A stretch of 64,000 nucleotides of DNA, taken from positions 1 to 64,000 of the forward strand of contig NZ_BMRF01000011.1 of NCBI RefSeq assembly GCF_014648495.1. Reading direction: 5' to 3'. A model generated the notes under the pieces. That model searched no databases and was not told the origin of the DNA. It worked only from the letters and a program-made list of their open reading frames with translations. This DNA is from Actinomadura cremea. GTDB taxonomy: Bacteria; Actinomycetota; Actinomycetes; Streptosporangiales; Streptosporangiaceae. The position numbers and the translations under genes were made by a program. Positions 20,031-27,526 of this stretch are shown here, one piece after another. Position 1 is the first letter of the stretch. Each line of letters starts with the position of its first letter.

Positions 20031-20036
20031 TATGAT
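20031..20036 (+). promoter_or_regulatory. -10 element of the tRNA-Sec promoter
   Basis: TATGAT, a near-consensus -10 box, ends seven bases before the first base of the tRNA and stands out in a GC-rich spacer. No good -35 box is seen at the usual distance. Confidence 0.55.
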
Positions 20037-20043
20037 CGGAAGC

Positions 20044-20139
20044 GGAGGCGTGTGAGCGCCTGGTGGCCTCCCCGACCTTCAAAGTCGACGGTCCCGAGGA
20101 TCTCGGGACGGCGGGTTCGATTCCCGTACGCCTCCGCCA
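20044..20139 (+). tRNA. selC: Selenocysteine tRNA, anticodon TCA
   Basis: 96 bases with encoded CCA. The acceptor stem has eight pairs (GGAGGCGT with ACGCCTCC), the T stem five (GCGGG/CCCGT, loop TTCGATT), giving the bacterial 8+5 pattern of tRNA-Sec. The anticodon loop CTTCAAA holds TCA at 20079-20081, which reads UGA. The long variable arm GTCCCGAG-GAT-CTCGGGAC is perfectly paired. Two blemishes by hand folding: the D stem pairs GAG.GCC with GGC.CTC only if C20057 bulges, and the outermost anticodon pair is C72-A88 (C20072 with A20088). G73 and CCA are normal. It is probably expressed; whether it is fully functional is uncertain. Confidence 0.92.
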
Positions 20140-20144
20140 TCTCC

Positions 20145-20164
20145 GCCGCCCCGAACGGGGCGGC
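20145..20164 (+). terminator. Hairpin terminator after tRNA-Sec
   Basis: GCCGCCCCG-AA-CGGGGCGGC, nine complementary bases on each side, begins six bases after the CCA end of the tRNA. No T-run follows, as is common in high-GC actinobacteria. Confidence 0.6.
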
Positions 20165-20262
20165 TCGCCGACCGCCCGGCGGAACGCGGGCGGCCATCGC
20201 GGCCGCCGCCCCCGGCACGGCCGGGCGGGGGCGCGCCGGCCGCCGCGGCGTAACGTGAAGGC

Positions 20263-20541
20263 ATGAGACGGCGGCGGATCGCCTACGCGATCATGATGGG
20301 GACGTGCCTGACCCTGTTCGTCCTCGCGTGGGCGGTCGTCCGGCACTTCTCCGTCCCCGCCGCGGTCGCGATGTCCGTCGCGGCGATGATCATCCCGCCG
20401 TTCGCCGTGGTCGTCGCGAACCGGAACGTCGACCGGGAGGGCGAGGACGTCCACGGCGAGCACGACCGGGCGTCCCGCGACGCCCCGCACGACGCCCCGC
20501 ACGACGCCCCGCACGGCGACCGGCACGGCGGGGCGGCGTGA
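20263..20541 (+). CDS. DUF3099-type membrane protein with a His-rich tail
   Basis: A 92-residue protein with a basic start (MRRRRIAYAIMMGTC), two membrane helices (LTLFVLAWAVVRHF and AVAMSVAAMIIPPFAVVVAN) and a hydrophilic C terminus. The RRRIAYxIMMGTCLTLFVLAW...IPPxAxxxAN pattern is DUF3099, a small actinobacterial family of unknown function. The tail is unusual: three 12-base repeats encode DAPH three times and finish GDRHGG, giving a cluster of His and Asp that could bind a metal. Its TGA overlaps the GTG of the next gene. Confidence 0.78.
   Translation: MRRRRIAYAIMMGTCLTLFVLAWAVVRHFSVPAAVAMSVAAMIIPPFAVVVANRNVDREGEDVHGEHDRASRDAPHDAPHDAPHGDRHGGAA
20479..20514 (+). repeat. Three tandem 12-bp repeats in the DUF3099 gene
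   Basis: GACGCCCCGCAC repeated three times without interruption, in frame, encoding (DAPH)x3. Such an array is expected to vary in copy number by slippage. Confidence 0.75.
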
Positions 20542-21179
20542 CCGAGCGGCTCACCGACGCCGCCTGGCTGCTGGACCTGGCGGGCGTGTTCGTGTTCGCG
20601 GTGTCGGGCGCCCTCACGGCGGTCCGGCAGCGGCTCGACGTCGTCGGCCTGGTGGTGCTCGCCGAGATCACCGGGCTCGGCGGCGGGATCATCCGCGACC
20701 TGATGATCGGCGCGGTGCCGCCCGCCGCGTTCACCAGCCTCGGCTACGTGCTGGTGCCGCTGGCCGCGTCGGCGCTGGTGTTCTTCTGGCATCCGCAGGT
20801 GCGGCGGCTGATGCCCGGCATCATGCTGTTCGACGCCGCCGGCCTCGCGCTGTTCTGCACGACCGGCACCGTGAAGGCGCTGGCGTACGGGCTGTCGCCG
20901 GTGCACGCCGTGCTGCTCGGGACGATCACGGCGGTCGGCGGCGGCGCCCTGCGCGACCTGCTGAGCGGGCAGGTCCCGGCCGTCCTGTACGACCGGCAGC
21001 TGTACGCGCTGCCCGCGCTGCTCGGCGCCGTCGCGGTGGCGGCGACGGACACGGCTGGCCTGCACGGCGCCCTCGTCACCGCGGGCGCGGCCGTCCTGGC
21101 GTTCGCGCTGCGGGTGCTGGCGATGCGGTACGGGTGGCGGGCGCCGCGCCCGCGCGGACTGCCCGACGATTCGGGGTAA
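20538..21179 (+). CDS. TRIC-type cation channel family protein (UPF0126/YicG-like)
   Basis: A 213-residue membrane protein made of two similar halves, each with three helices and a Gly-rich motif: [13 protein letters not shown] in the first and [16 protein letters not shown] in the second. These are the conserved pore-lining sequences of prokaryotic trimeric intracellular cation channels. The N terminus [19 protein letters not shown] is the usual first helix. The GTG at 20538 overlaps the upstream stop (GTGA), so the gene is coupled to the DUF3099 gene. Ion specificity cannot be read from the sequence; potassium is typical for the family. Confidence 0.88.
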   Translation: MTERLTDAAWLLDLAGVFVFAVSGALTAVRQRLDVVGLVVLAEITGLGGGIIRDLMIGAVPPAAFTSLGYVLVPLAASALVFFWHPQVRRLMPGIMLFDAAGLALFCTTGTVKALAYGLSPVHAVLLGTITAVGGGALRDLLSGQVPAVLYDRQLYALPALLGAVAVAATDTAGLHGALVTAGAAVLAFALRVLAMRYGWRAPRPRGLPDDSG

Positions 21180-21189
21180 CGTCTTGGTC

Positions 21190-22002
21190 ATGGGGCGGAT
21201 CACCGTGCGCAGGCCGGTACTGAGGCTGAGCACCGGCGGCGCGCGCGGGCGGCGGCCCGACACGCTCGCGGTGGAGGAACCGCTGGAGATCCGCGTCGCG
21301 GGCCGGCCGCTCACCGTCACCATGCGCACCCCCGGGCACGACTTCGACCTCGTCGCCGGGTTCCTCGCGGCCGAGGGGATCATCGCGCGGGCCGCCGACC
21401 TCGCGACGATGCGGTACTGCGCCGACACCGAGGAGCAGAACGTCCTGGAAGTGTCGCTGGCGCCGGGCGTGCCGGAGCCGGACGCCTCGATGGCGCGGGC
21501 CTTCACCACGACCAGCGCGTGCGGGGTGTGCGGGAAGTCGAGCATCGAGGCGCTGCGCGCCGACCGGCCGCACGACGTCGCCGGCGATCCCGTCCGGCTC
21601 ACCGCCGCGACGCTCGCCGCGCTGCCGGAGCGGCTCCGCGCGGCGCAGCGGGTGTTCGACCGGACGGGCGGGCTGCACGCCGCGGGGCTGTTCGCCGCCG
21701 ACGGCGAGCTGCTGGCCGTCCGCGAGGACGTCGGGCGGCACAACGCCGTCGACAAGGTGATCGGCTGGGCGCTGCGGCGTGCGGAGCCGCCGCTCACCGG
21801 GCGGGTGCTGATGGTCAGCGGGCGCGCGTCGTTCGAGCTGACGCAGAAGGCGATGACCGCCGGGATCCCGGTGCTGGCGGCGGTGTCGGCACCGTCCTCG
21901 CTCGCGGCCGACCTCGCCGAGGACGCCGGGATGACGCTCGTCGGTTTCCTGCGCGGCGAGACGATGAACGTCTACACGGGCGCCGAACGCGTCACCGTCT
22001 GA
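21190..22002 (+). CDS. fdhD: Formate dehydrogenase accessory sulfurtransferase FdhD
   Basis: Delivers sulfur from a cysteine desulfurase to the bis-MGD cofactor of formate dehydrogenase, an essential maturation step. The 270-residue protein has [10 protein letters not shown] with Cys111 and Cys114 (the CxxC used for transfer), [14 protein letters not shown] for cofactor binding, and [12 protein letters not shown] and [13 protein letters not shown]. The ATG at 21190 lies a few bases after the preceding stop; TAACGT upstream may be a -10 box, implying a leaderless message. It sits near selC and selD, consistent with a selenium- or molybdenum-dependent formate dehydrogenase elsewhere in the genome. 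Confidence 0.93.
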   Translation: MGRITVRRPVLRLSTGGARGRRPDTLAVEEPLEIRVAGRPLTVTMRTPGHDFDLVAGFLAAEGIIARAADLATMRYCADTEEQNVLEVSLAPGVPEPDASMARAFTTTSACGVCGKSSIEALRADRPHDVAGDPVRLTAATLAALPERLRAAQRVFDRTGGLHAAGLFAADGELLAVREDVGRHNAVDKVIGWALRRAEPPLTGRVLMVSGRASFELTQKAMTAGIPVLAAVSAPSSLAADLAEDAGMTLVGFLRGETMNVYTGAERVTV

Positions 22003-22070
22003 CGACACACCGGAACGGGCGTCCGGAAACGGCCCCTTCTACCTGGCCGCTTGTCACCCCCCGCTCAAAA

Positions 22071-22089
22071 CCAAGCGGTAACTTGTTGG
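22071..22089. promoter_or_regulatory. 19-bp palindromic operator candidate before the PF10118 gene
   Basis: CCAAGCGGTAACTTGTTGG is symmetric as CCAA-nnn-GT-n-AC-nnn-TTGG and lies about 90 bases upstream of the ATG at 22179. It also contains AACTTGTT, the core seen in some TetR-type lipid regulators. The spacing does not fit the full KstR or KstR2 consensus, so the regulator is unknown. Confidence 0.4.
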
Positions 22090-22178
22090 CCCGCTCCCAA
22101 GAAAGCGCGGGCCGGACCGAGTTGACTCGTCCTCTCGCGCTGTGACGCGCGCACGCCCCGCGACGAAGAGGAGAGGAA

Positions 22179-23114
22179 ATGACGAGGCCCCTGACGGACC
22201 GCCGGTCGGCGTCCGGGATCGACGAGCGTCATCCTCCGATCAAGACCCGGCGCGTCACGTTCGACTGGTCGGACACACCGCTGCACTGGGTGCCGGGCGA
22301 TCCCGTCGCGACCCACATCATCAACTCCTTCCACATTGTCTTGCCCGAAGGCGAGAAATGGTTCATCCAGGCCGTCAAGGACGCCCGGCCGCACATCAAG
22401 GACGAGCGGCTGCTGGAGGAGATCAAGGGCTTCATCGGCCAGGAGATGGTGCACGCCCGCTCCCACCAGGGCGTGCTCGACCAGATCCTGGAGCGGAACG
22501 GCATCGACGTCTCCAGGATCACCGGCGCCGCGGCGAAGGGGAACGCCGACCGGCCCGCGCAGATGGCGGCGCTCAAGGAGAAGAACCCGCGGGCGTGGCG
22601 GCGCCGGCTGCGCTTCGAGCTGGCCGCGGTCGCCGCGATCGAGCACTACACCGCCGTCCTCGGCCAGTGGATCATGGACAACGACCGGTTCGAGAAGTCC
22701 GGCGTCGATCCGACCATGCTGGACCTGCTGCGCTGGCACGGCGCCGAGGAGGTCGAGCACCGGTCGGTGGTGTTCGACGTCTACAAAGCCATGGGCGGCC
22801 GGTATCCGATGCGCGTCGCGGCGTGGACGGTGTCGCTGTTCTTCCTCTACTGGGCGCTGATCGGCGGTTCGCTGTACCTGCTCAAGCAGGACCCGACGAT
22901 CACCAAGAAGATCACGCCGCTGCGCGTCTACCGGGCGTACCGGCGCTCGGTGCGGCTCGGGCACGTCCCGGGGATCTTCCGGCTGCTGCTCGGCGAGGCC
23001 CCCGTCTACCTGCGGCCGGGCCACCACCCGTCCAAGGTCTGCTCGACGCCGCAGGCGCTCGACTACCTGATGCGCTCCCCCGCCGCGCGGGCCGCCGGGT
23101 ACGACCCGTACTAG
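22179..23114 (+). CDS. Metal-dependent hydrolase-like protein (PF10118 type)
   Basis: A 311-residue, ferritin-like helical protein probably tied to the membrane. Metal-ligand-type motifs are QEMVHARSHQ (ExxxH), FELAAVAAIEHYTAVLG (ExxxxxxEH) and HGAEEVEHRSVVFD (EExEH), a di-iron-like set. RVAAWTVSLFFLYWALIGGSLYLL is a hydrophobic segment that could insert in the membrane. GAAGAGGAGAGGAA precedes the ATG. It starts a co-directional group of four genes with lipid-modifying features. The family is annotated as predicted hydrolase, but oxygenase or desaturase chemistry is also compatible with such motifs. Confidence 0.8.
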   Translation: MTRPLTDRRSASGIDERHPPIKTRRVTFDWSDTPLHWVPGDPVATHIINSFHIVLPEGEKWFIQAVKDARPHIKDERLLEEIKGFIGQEMVHARSHQGVLDQILERNGIDVSRITGAAAKGNADRPAQMAALKEKNPRAWRRRLRFELAAVAAIEHYTAVLGQWIMDNDRFEKSGVDPTMLDLLRWHGAEEVEHRSVVFDVYKAMGGRYPMRVAAWTVSLFFLYWALIGGSLYLLKQDPTITKKITPLRVYRAYRRSVRLGHVPGIFRLLLGEAPVYLRPGHHPSKVCSTPQALDYLMRSPAARAAGYDPY

Positions 23115-23171
23115 GCCCGCCCGTACCGACCTGACCGGCGGTACCCGTGGCGAGCGTCACGCGGGCCGCCC

Positions 23172-23203
23172 TTGACCCGGGGGGACCCGCAGGCGCTTAA
23201 TTA
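23172..23203 (+). promoter_or_regulatory. Probable promoter of the M24 gene
   Basis: TTGACC at 23172-23177 and TAATTA-like sequence at 23198-23203, with a long spacer of 19-20 bases, lie directly before the GTG at 23209. A transcript starting at the usual distance would be leaderless, which agrees with the lack of a ribosome site. TTAATTAA is rare in such GC-rich DNA. Confidence 0.4.
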
Positions 23204-23208
23204 ACACC

Positions 23209-24054
23209 GTGTCCAATAATGTGGCGCTCGCCCGCGTCGACGATCCCGCGGAGCTCGAGCGATTCCGTGCCGTCCAGCGGCTCTCCTACGCGTGCGCCGA
23301 CGCGGTGGCCGCCACCCTCGAACCGGGGGTGACCGAGCGCGAGGCGTGCCGCCGCATGCGCCGGTGGCTGCGCGAGCGCGGCGTGGACGACTGGCTGCAC
23401 ACGCCGTTCGCCTGGTTCGGCGACCGGTCCGCCTTCACCGGGTTCCGCGTCCCGACGCAGTTCCTGCCGAGCGGCGCCCGCCTCGAGGAGGGCATGCCCT
23501 ACGTCCTCGACATGGCGCCGGTGAAGGACGGCTACTGCGCCGACATCGGATACGGCGGCGTCCTCGGCGAGAACCGCGTCTGGGAACGGGTCGACGCCGA
23601 CCTCGCCGAGTACCGGACGCTCATCCTGCGGCTCGTCCGCGAGCGGCGGACGTTCGCCGACGTCTACGCCGAGGTGGACGCGCTCATCGAGCGGCAGGGC
23701 CACCGCAGCCGGCACCGCAAGTACCCCGGCCGGGTCATCGGCCATCAGGTCGGCGTCATCGGCGGCGTCCTGCCGAGACGCGTCGGCTTCCCGTTCGGCG
23801 TCCGCTTCCTGCAGACGATCGGCCGCGAGCTCGTCACCGAGCGGGCCAGGGGCCGCTCGCCGCTGTGGAACGGCGGCGCGGGGTCCCGGCACGCGCCCAC
23901 CCCCGGCCTGTGGGCGGTCGAGCCGCACATCGGGTTCCGGGGCGTCGGCGTGAAGTTCGAGGAGATACTCGTCGTCACCGAGGACGACGCCTACTGGCTC
24001 GACGACGATCTCCCCCATGTGCGCCGGTGGGCGCGACGAGAGGCGGCACGATGA
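23209..24054 (+). CDS. M24-family metallopeptidase-like protein
   Basis: A 281-residue protein with the creatinase/methionine-aminopeptidase (pita-bread) fold. Expected metal ligands are in YVLDMAPVKDGYCADIGYGG (two Asp), GRVIGHQVGVIGG (His), WAVEPHIGF (Glu) and VKFEEILVVT (Glu). It lacks the N-terminal domain of full-length aminopeptidase P, so it resembles the short form linked in actinobacteria to lipid or metabolite genes; the substrate may not be a peptide. The start is the GTG at 23209, probably leaderless. Its TGA overlaps the ATG of the EphD-like gene (ATGA). Confidence 0.82.
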   Translation: MSNNVALARVDDPAELERFRAVQRLSYACADAVAATLEPGVTEREACRRMRRWLRERGVDDWLHTPFAWFGDRSAFTGFRVPTQFLPSGARLEEGMPYVLDMAPVKDGYCADIGYGGVLGENRVWERVDADLAEYRTLILRLVRERRTFADVYAEVDALIERQGHRSRHRKYPGRVIGHQVGVIGGVLPRRVGFPFGVRFLQTIGRELVTERARGRSPLWNGGAGSRHAPTPGLWAVEPHIGFRGVGVKFEEILVVTEDDAYWLDDDLPHVRRWARREAAR

Positions 24055-25811
24055 ACGACCCCGTGAGGCGGCGGCGGGTGCGCGGCGACGGCGTCGACCT
24101 CGCCGTCCACGAGCAGGGCGACCGGTCGAACCCGACCGTCCTGCTCGTGCACGGCTACCCCGACACGCACGCCGTGTGGGACGAGGTCGCCGAGCGGCTC
24201 GCCGGACGGTTCCACGTCGTCCGGTACGACGTGCGCGGCGCCGGGGCGTCCTCGCGCCCGTTCGGCACGCGGAACTACGCCTTCGAGCACCTGATGGCCG
24301 ACATGCGGGCCGTGCTGGACGCCACCGCGCCCGGCCGGGCCGTGCACCTCGTCGGGCACGACTGGGGGTCGATCCAGGGGTGGGAGGCGGCCTGCACGAT
24401 GCCGGACCGGTTCGCCTCGTTCACCTCGATCTCCGGCCCGTGCCTGGACCACGTCGGCCACTGGACGCGCCGCGCGTTCGGCCGCCCGACGCCGCGCGGC
24501 CTGCGGCGCGCGGCGGCGCAGGGCATGCGGTCCTGGTACATCTACTTCTTCCAGACCCCGCTGCTGCCGGAGACGCTGTGGCGGGCCGGGATCTCCCGCG
24601 CGTTCACCCGCGCGCTAGAGATCGGCGAGGGCGTTCCCGCCCGCGACGGCCATCCCGCGCGGACGCTGCCGCGCGACGGCGCGTCCGGGGTCGGCCTGTA
24701 CCGGGCGAACATGGCGGCGCGGCTGCGCAGGCCGCTGGACCGCCGCACCGACGTGCCGACGCAGGTGATCGTCCCGACGCGCGACCTGTTCGTGTCGCCG
24801 CACCTGGTGGGCGGGCTGGCCGAGCGGGTCCCGAACCTGTCGCTGCGGACCGTCCGGGCCGGGCACTGGGTGCCGCGCAGCCACCCGGACGCCGTCGCCC
24901 GCTGGATCGCCGAGCACGCCGCGGGCGCGGCGGGCGGGCCCCTCACCGCGGCGGAGTCGCGCGCGCTGCGGCGGGCGCGGGTCGCCGGAGACCGCCGCCC
25001 CTTCGACGGCTCGCTGGTCGTCGTCACGGGGGCGGGCGGCGGGATCGGCCGCGCGACCGCGCTGGCGTTCGCGGCGCGCGGCGCCGAGGTCGTCGCCGCC
25101 GACCTGGACCTCGCGGAGGCGCGGCGCACCGCCGACCTCGCGGGGCGGGCCGGCGGGGCGGGGCACGCGGTCCGGGTGGACGTCGCGGACGCGAGGGCGA
25201 TGGAGGAGTTCGCCGAGGCCGTCCTGCGCGACCACGGGGTGCCCGACGTCGTCGTCAACAACGCCGGGATCGGCATGGCCGGGCCGTTCCTCGACCACAC
25301 CGCCGACGACTGGGCGCGGGTCCTGGACGTGAACCTGTGGGGCGTCATCCACGGGTCGCGGCTGTTCGCCGCGCAGATGATCGAGCGCGGGCAGGGCGGC
25401 CACATCGTCAACACGGCGTCGGCCGCCGCGTTCGCCCCGTCCCGCGCGCTGCCCGCGTACGCGACGAGCAAGGCCGCGGTGCTGATGCTGTCGGAGTGCC
25501 TGCGCGCGGAGCTGAAGGGCGCCGGCATCGGGGTCAGCGCGATCTGCCCCGGCATCGTCAACTCCGGGATCGCCGGACGGGCGCGCTTCGTCGGCCGCGA
25601 CGAGGCCGGGCAGGCGGAAGGCCGCGACCGCGCGACGCGCGCCTACGCGCTGCGCGGGTTCGAGCCCGAGGGGGTCGCGGAGCGGATCGTCGCCGCCGTC
25701 CGGGACGACCGCGCCGTCGTGCCCGTGGCGGCCGAGGCGCACGCCGCCCGGTTGCTGGCGCGGGTGTCGCCCCGCGCGACGCGGCTGCTCGCCCGCCTCG
25801 ACGTCGGCTGA
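24051..25811 (+). CDS. EphD-like fusion: epoxide-hydrolase-type alpha/beta hydrolase plus short-chain dehydrogenase
   Basis: A 586-residue two-domain enzyme. Residues about 1-285 are an alpha/beta hydrolase: HGYPDTH (oxyanion), GHDWGSIQGW with the nucleophilic Asp, SWYIYFFQTPLLPE (possible epoxide-activating Tyr), TRDLFVSP and GHWVPRSHP. Residues about 300-586 are an SDR: VTGAGGGIGRATALAF (NAD(P) binding), NNAGIGMAG, NTASAAAF and YATSKAAVLML (catalytic Tyr and Lys). The same domain order occurs in mycobacterial EphD (Rv2214c), which acts on mycolate-type epoxides. The ATG overlaps the preceding stop. A lipid epoxide or secondary alcohol substrate is inferred. Confidence 0.9.
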   Translation: MNDPVRRRRVRGDGVDLAVHEQGDRSNPTVLLVHGYPDTHAVWDEVAERLAGRFHVVRYDVRGAGASSRPFGTRNYAFEHLMADMRAVLDATAPGRAVHLVGHDWGSIQGWEAACTMPDRFASFTSISGPCLDHVGHWTRRAFGRPTPRGLRRAAAQGMRSWYIYFFQTPLLPETLWRAGISRAFTRALEIGEGVPARDGHPARTLPRDGASGVGLYRANMAARLRRPLDRRTDVPTQVIVPTRDLFVSPHLVGGLAERVPNLSLRTVRAGHWVPRSHPDAVARWIAEHAAGAAGGPLTAAESRALRRARVAGDRRPFDGSLVVVTGAGGGIGRATALAFAARGAEVVAADLDLAEARRTADLAGRAGGAGHAVRVDVADARAMEEFAEAVLRDHGVPDVVVNNAGIGMAGPFLDHTADDWARVLDVNLWGVIHGSRLFAAQMIERGQGGHIVNTASAAAFAPSRALPAYATSKAAVLMLSECLRAELKGAGIGVSAICPGIVNSGIAGRARFVGRDEAGQAEGRDRATRAYALRGFEPEGVAERIVAAVRDDRAVVPVAAEAHAARLLARVSPRATRLLARLDVG

Positions 25812-25878
25812 CCGCGCCCGCCGGGTCCCCGGCCCCGCGGGCGGCCGCCCCTAGGCTGATCACCGGGAGGCGATGACG

Positions 25879-27510
25879 ATGCCGGACGCGATCGTGGTCG
25901 GGGCGGGGCAGAACGGGCTCGTCGCGGCGAACCTGCTGGCCGACGCGGGCTGGGACGTGCTCGTGCTGGAGGCGCAGCCCGAACCGGGCGGGGCCGTGCG
26001 CAGCGACCGGGGCGTCCACCCCGACCACGTCAGCGACCTGTGCAGCGCGTTCTACCCGCTCGGCGTGGCGTCCCCGGCGATGCGCGCGCTCGGGCTGGAG
26101 CGGCACGGGCTGCGCTGGCGGCACGCGCCGGCGGTGCTCGCCCACCCGCTGCCGGACGGCCGCTGCGCCGTCCTGGAACGCGACCCCGACGCCACCGCGG
26201 CCGGGCTGGAGTCGTTCGGCGCGGGCGACGGGGAGGCGTGGCTGCGGCTGTACGCCTTGTGGGAGCGGATGGGCGAGGAGCTGCTGCGCGCCCTGTTCAC
26301 CCCCTTCCCGCCGGTCCGTCCCACGCCGGCGCTGGCCGCCGCCGCGTACCGCGCGGGGGCCCCGGCCGGGGGCGTCCTGGGAGTCCTGCGGACGCTGCTG
26401 TCCCCCGTGCGGACGCTGGGCGAGCGGGAGTTCGCGGGGGCGGGCGGGCCGCTGCTGCTGGCCGGGTCGACGCTGCACACCGACCTGTCGCCGGAGTCGA
26501 CGGGCGGGGCGGCGTTCGGCTGGCTGCTGGCGATGGCGGGGCAGCGGTACGGCTGGCCGGTCCCGGAGGGCGGCGCCGGGGAGCTGACGGCGGCGCTGGT
26601 GCGGCGGCTGGAGGCGGCGGGCGGACGGGTCCGCTGCGGCACGCCGGTGACGTCGGTGATCGTCCGGGAGGGGCGGGCGCTCGGCGTCCGGACGGCGGAC
26701 GGGGAACCGATCCGGGCCGGGAAGGCGGTGCTGGCGGACGTGTCGGCGCCCGCGCTGTACGGGGGGCTGGTCGGCTGGGAGCACCTCCCGGCGCGGCTGC
26801 GCGAGCAGATGCGGCGGTTCGACTGGGACCCCGCGACGTTCAAGGTCGACTGGGCGCTGTCGGGCCCGATCCCGTGGACGTCGCCGGGCGCCGCGCGGGC
26901 GGGGACCGTCCATCTCGCGCCGGACATGGACGCCCTGACCCGCTACGGCGCCGACCTCGCCACCGGGCGGGTGCCCGCCGAGCCGTTCGCGCTGCTCGGC
27001 CAGATGACCACCGCCGACCCCGCCCGCTCCCCCGCCGGGACCGAGTCGGTGTGGGCGTACACGCACGTCCCGCACCGCGTCCGGGGCGACGCGGGCCCCG
27101 ACGGGATCACCGGCGCGTGGGACGAGCGGGAGCGCGCCGCGTTCGCCGGTCGGCTGGAGGGGATCGTCGAACGCCTCGCCCCCGGCTTCCGGGACCGGAT
27201 CGCCGCCCGCCGGATCGTCGCCCCGCCGGACTTCGCCGCCCGCAACGCGAGCCTGCCGGGCGGGGCGCTGAACGGCGGGTCGTCGCTGCCGCACCAGCAG
27301 CTCGTCTTCCGCCCCGTGCCGGGCCTCGGACGGGCGGAGACCTCGGTCGCGGGGCTGTTCCTCGCGTCGGCGTCGGCGCATCCGGGCGGCGGCGTCCACG
27401 GCGGCTGCGGGACGAACGCCGCCCGCGCGGCGCTCGCGCACGCGTCCCCCGCCGGACGGCTCGTCCTCACGCCCGCGCTGGCGGCGCTGCGCCGCGCCCT
27501 CACCGGCTGA
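25879..27510 (+). CDS. Phytoene-desaturase-like NAD(P)/FAD oxidoreductase
   Basis: A 543-residue flavoprotein with the amino-terminal dinucleotide motif VVGAGQNGLVAANLLADAGWDVLVLEAQPEPGGAVRS and the C-terminal FAD motif LFLASASAHPGGGVHGGCGTNAA, as in carotenoid desaturase-related and all-trans-retinol-type enzymes. No carotenoid genes are nearby, so the substrate may be another lipid. Two ATGs lie six bases apart; the one at 25879 is chosen because GGGAGG is eight bases upstream of it but only two from the first. It follows the EphD-like gene by 68 bases and converges with the MFS gene. Confidence 0.85.
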   Translation: MPDAIVVGAGQNGLVAANLLADAGWDVLVLEAQPEPGGAVRSDRGVHPDHVSDLCSAFYPLGVASPAMRALGLERHGLRWRHAPAVLAHPLPDGRCAVLERDPDATAAGLESFGAGDGEAWLRLYALWERMGEELLRALFTPFPPVRPTPALAAAAYRAGAPAGGVLGVLRTLLSPVRTLGEREFAGAGGPLLLAGSTLHTDLSPESTGGAAFGWLLAMAGQRYGWPVPEGGAGELTAALVRRLEAAGGRVRCGTPVTSVIVREGRALGVRTADGEPIRAGKAVLADVSAPALYGGLVGWEHLPARLREQMRRFDWDPATFKVDWALSGPIPWTSPGAARAGTVHLAPDMDALTRYGADLATGRVPAEPFALLGQMTTADPARSPAGTESVWAYTHVPHRVRGDAGPDGITGAWDERERAAFAGRLEGIVERLAPGFRDRIAARRIVAPPDFAARNASLPGGALNGGSSLPHQQLVFRPVPGLGRAETSVAGLFLASASAHPGGGVHGGCGTNAARAALAHASPAGRLVLTPALAALRRALTG

Positions 27511-27526
27511 CGCGCGGGCGGACCCG

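Noticed and set aside
20044-20260. Short open frames around the tRNA-Sec gene
   Set aside because: They overlap the tRNA and its terminator on both strands and have no domain or ribosome site.
22071-22089. KstR or KstR2 operator
   Set aside because: Only the AACnnGTT core matches; flanking positions and spacing do not fit either consensus, so the site is listed only as an unnamed palindrome.
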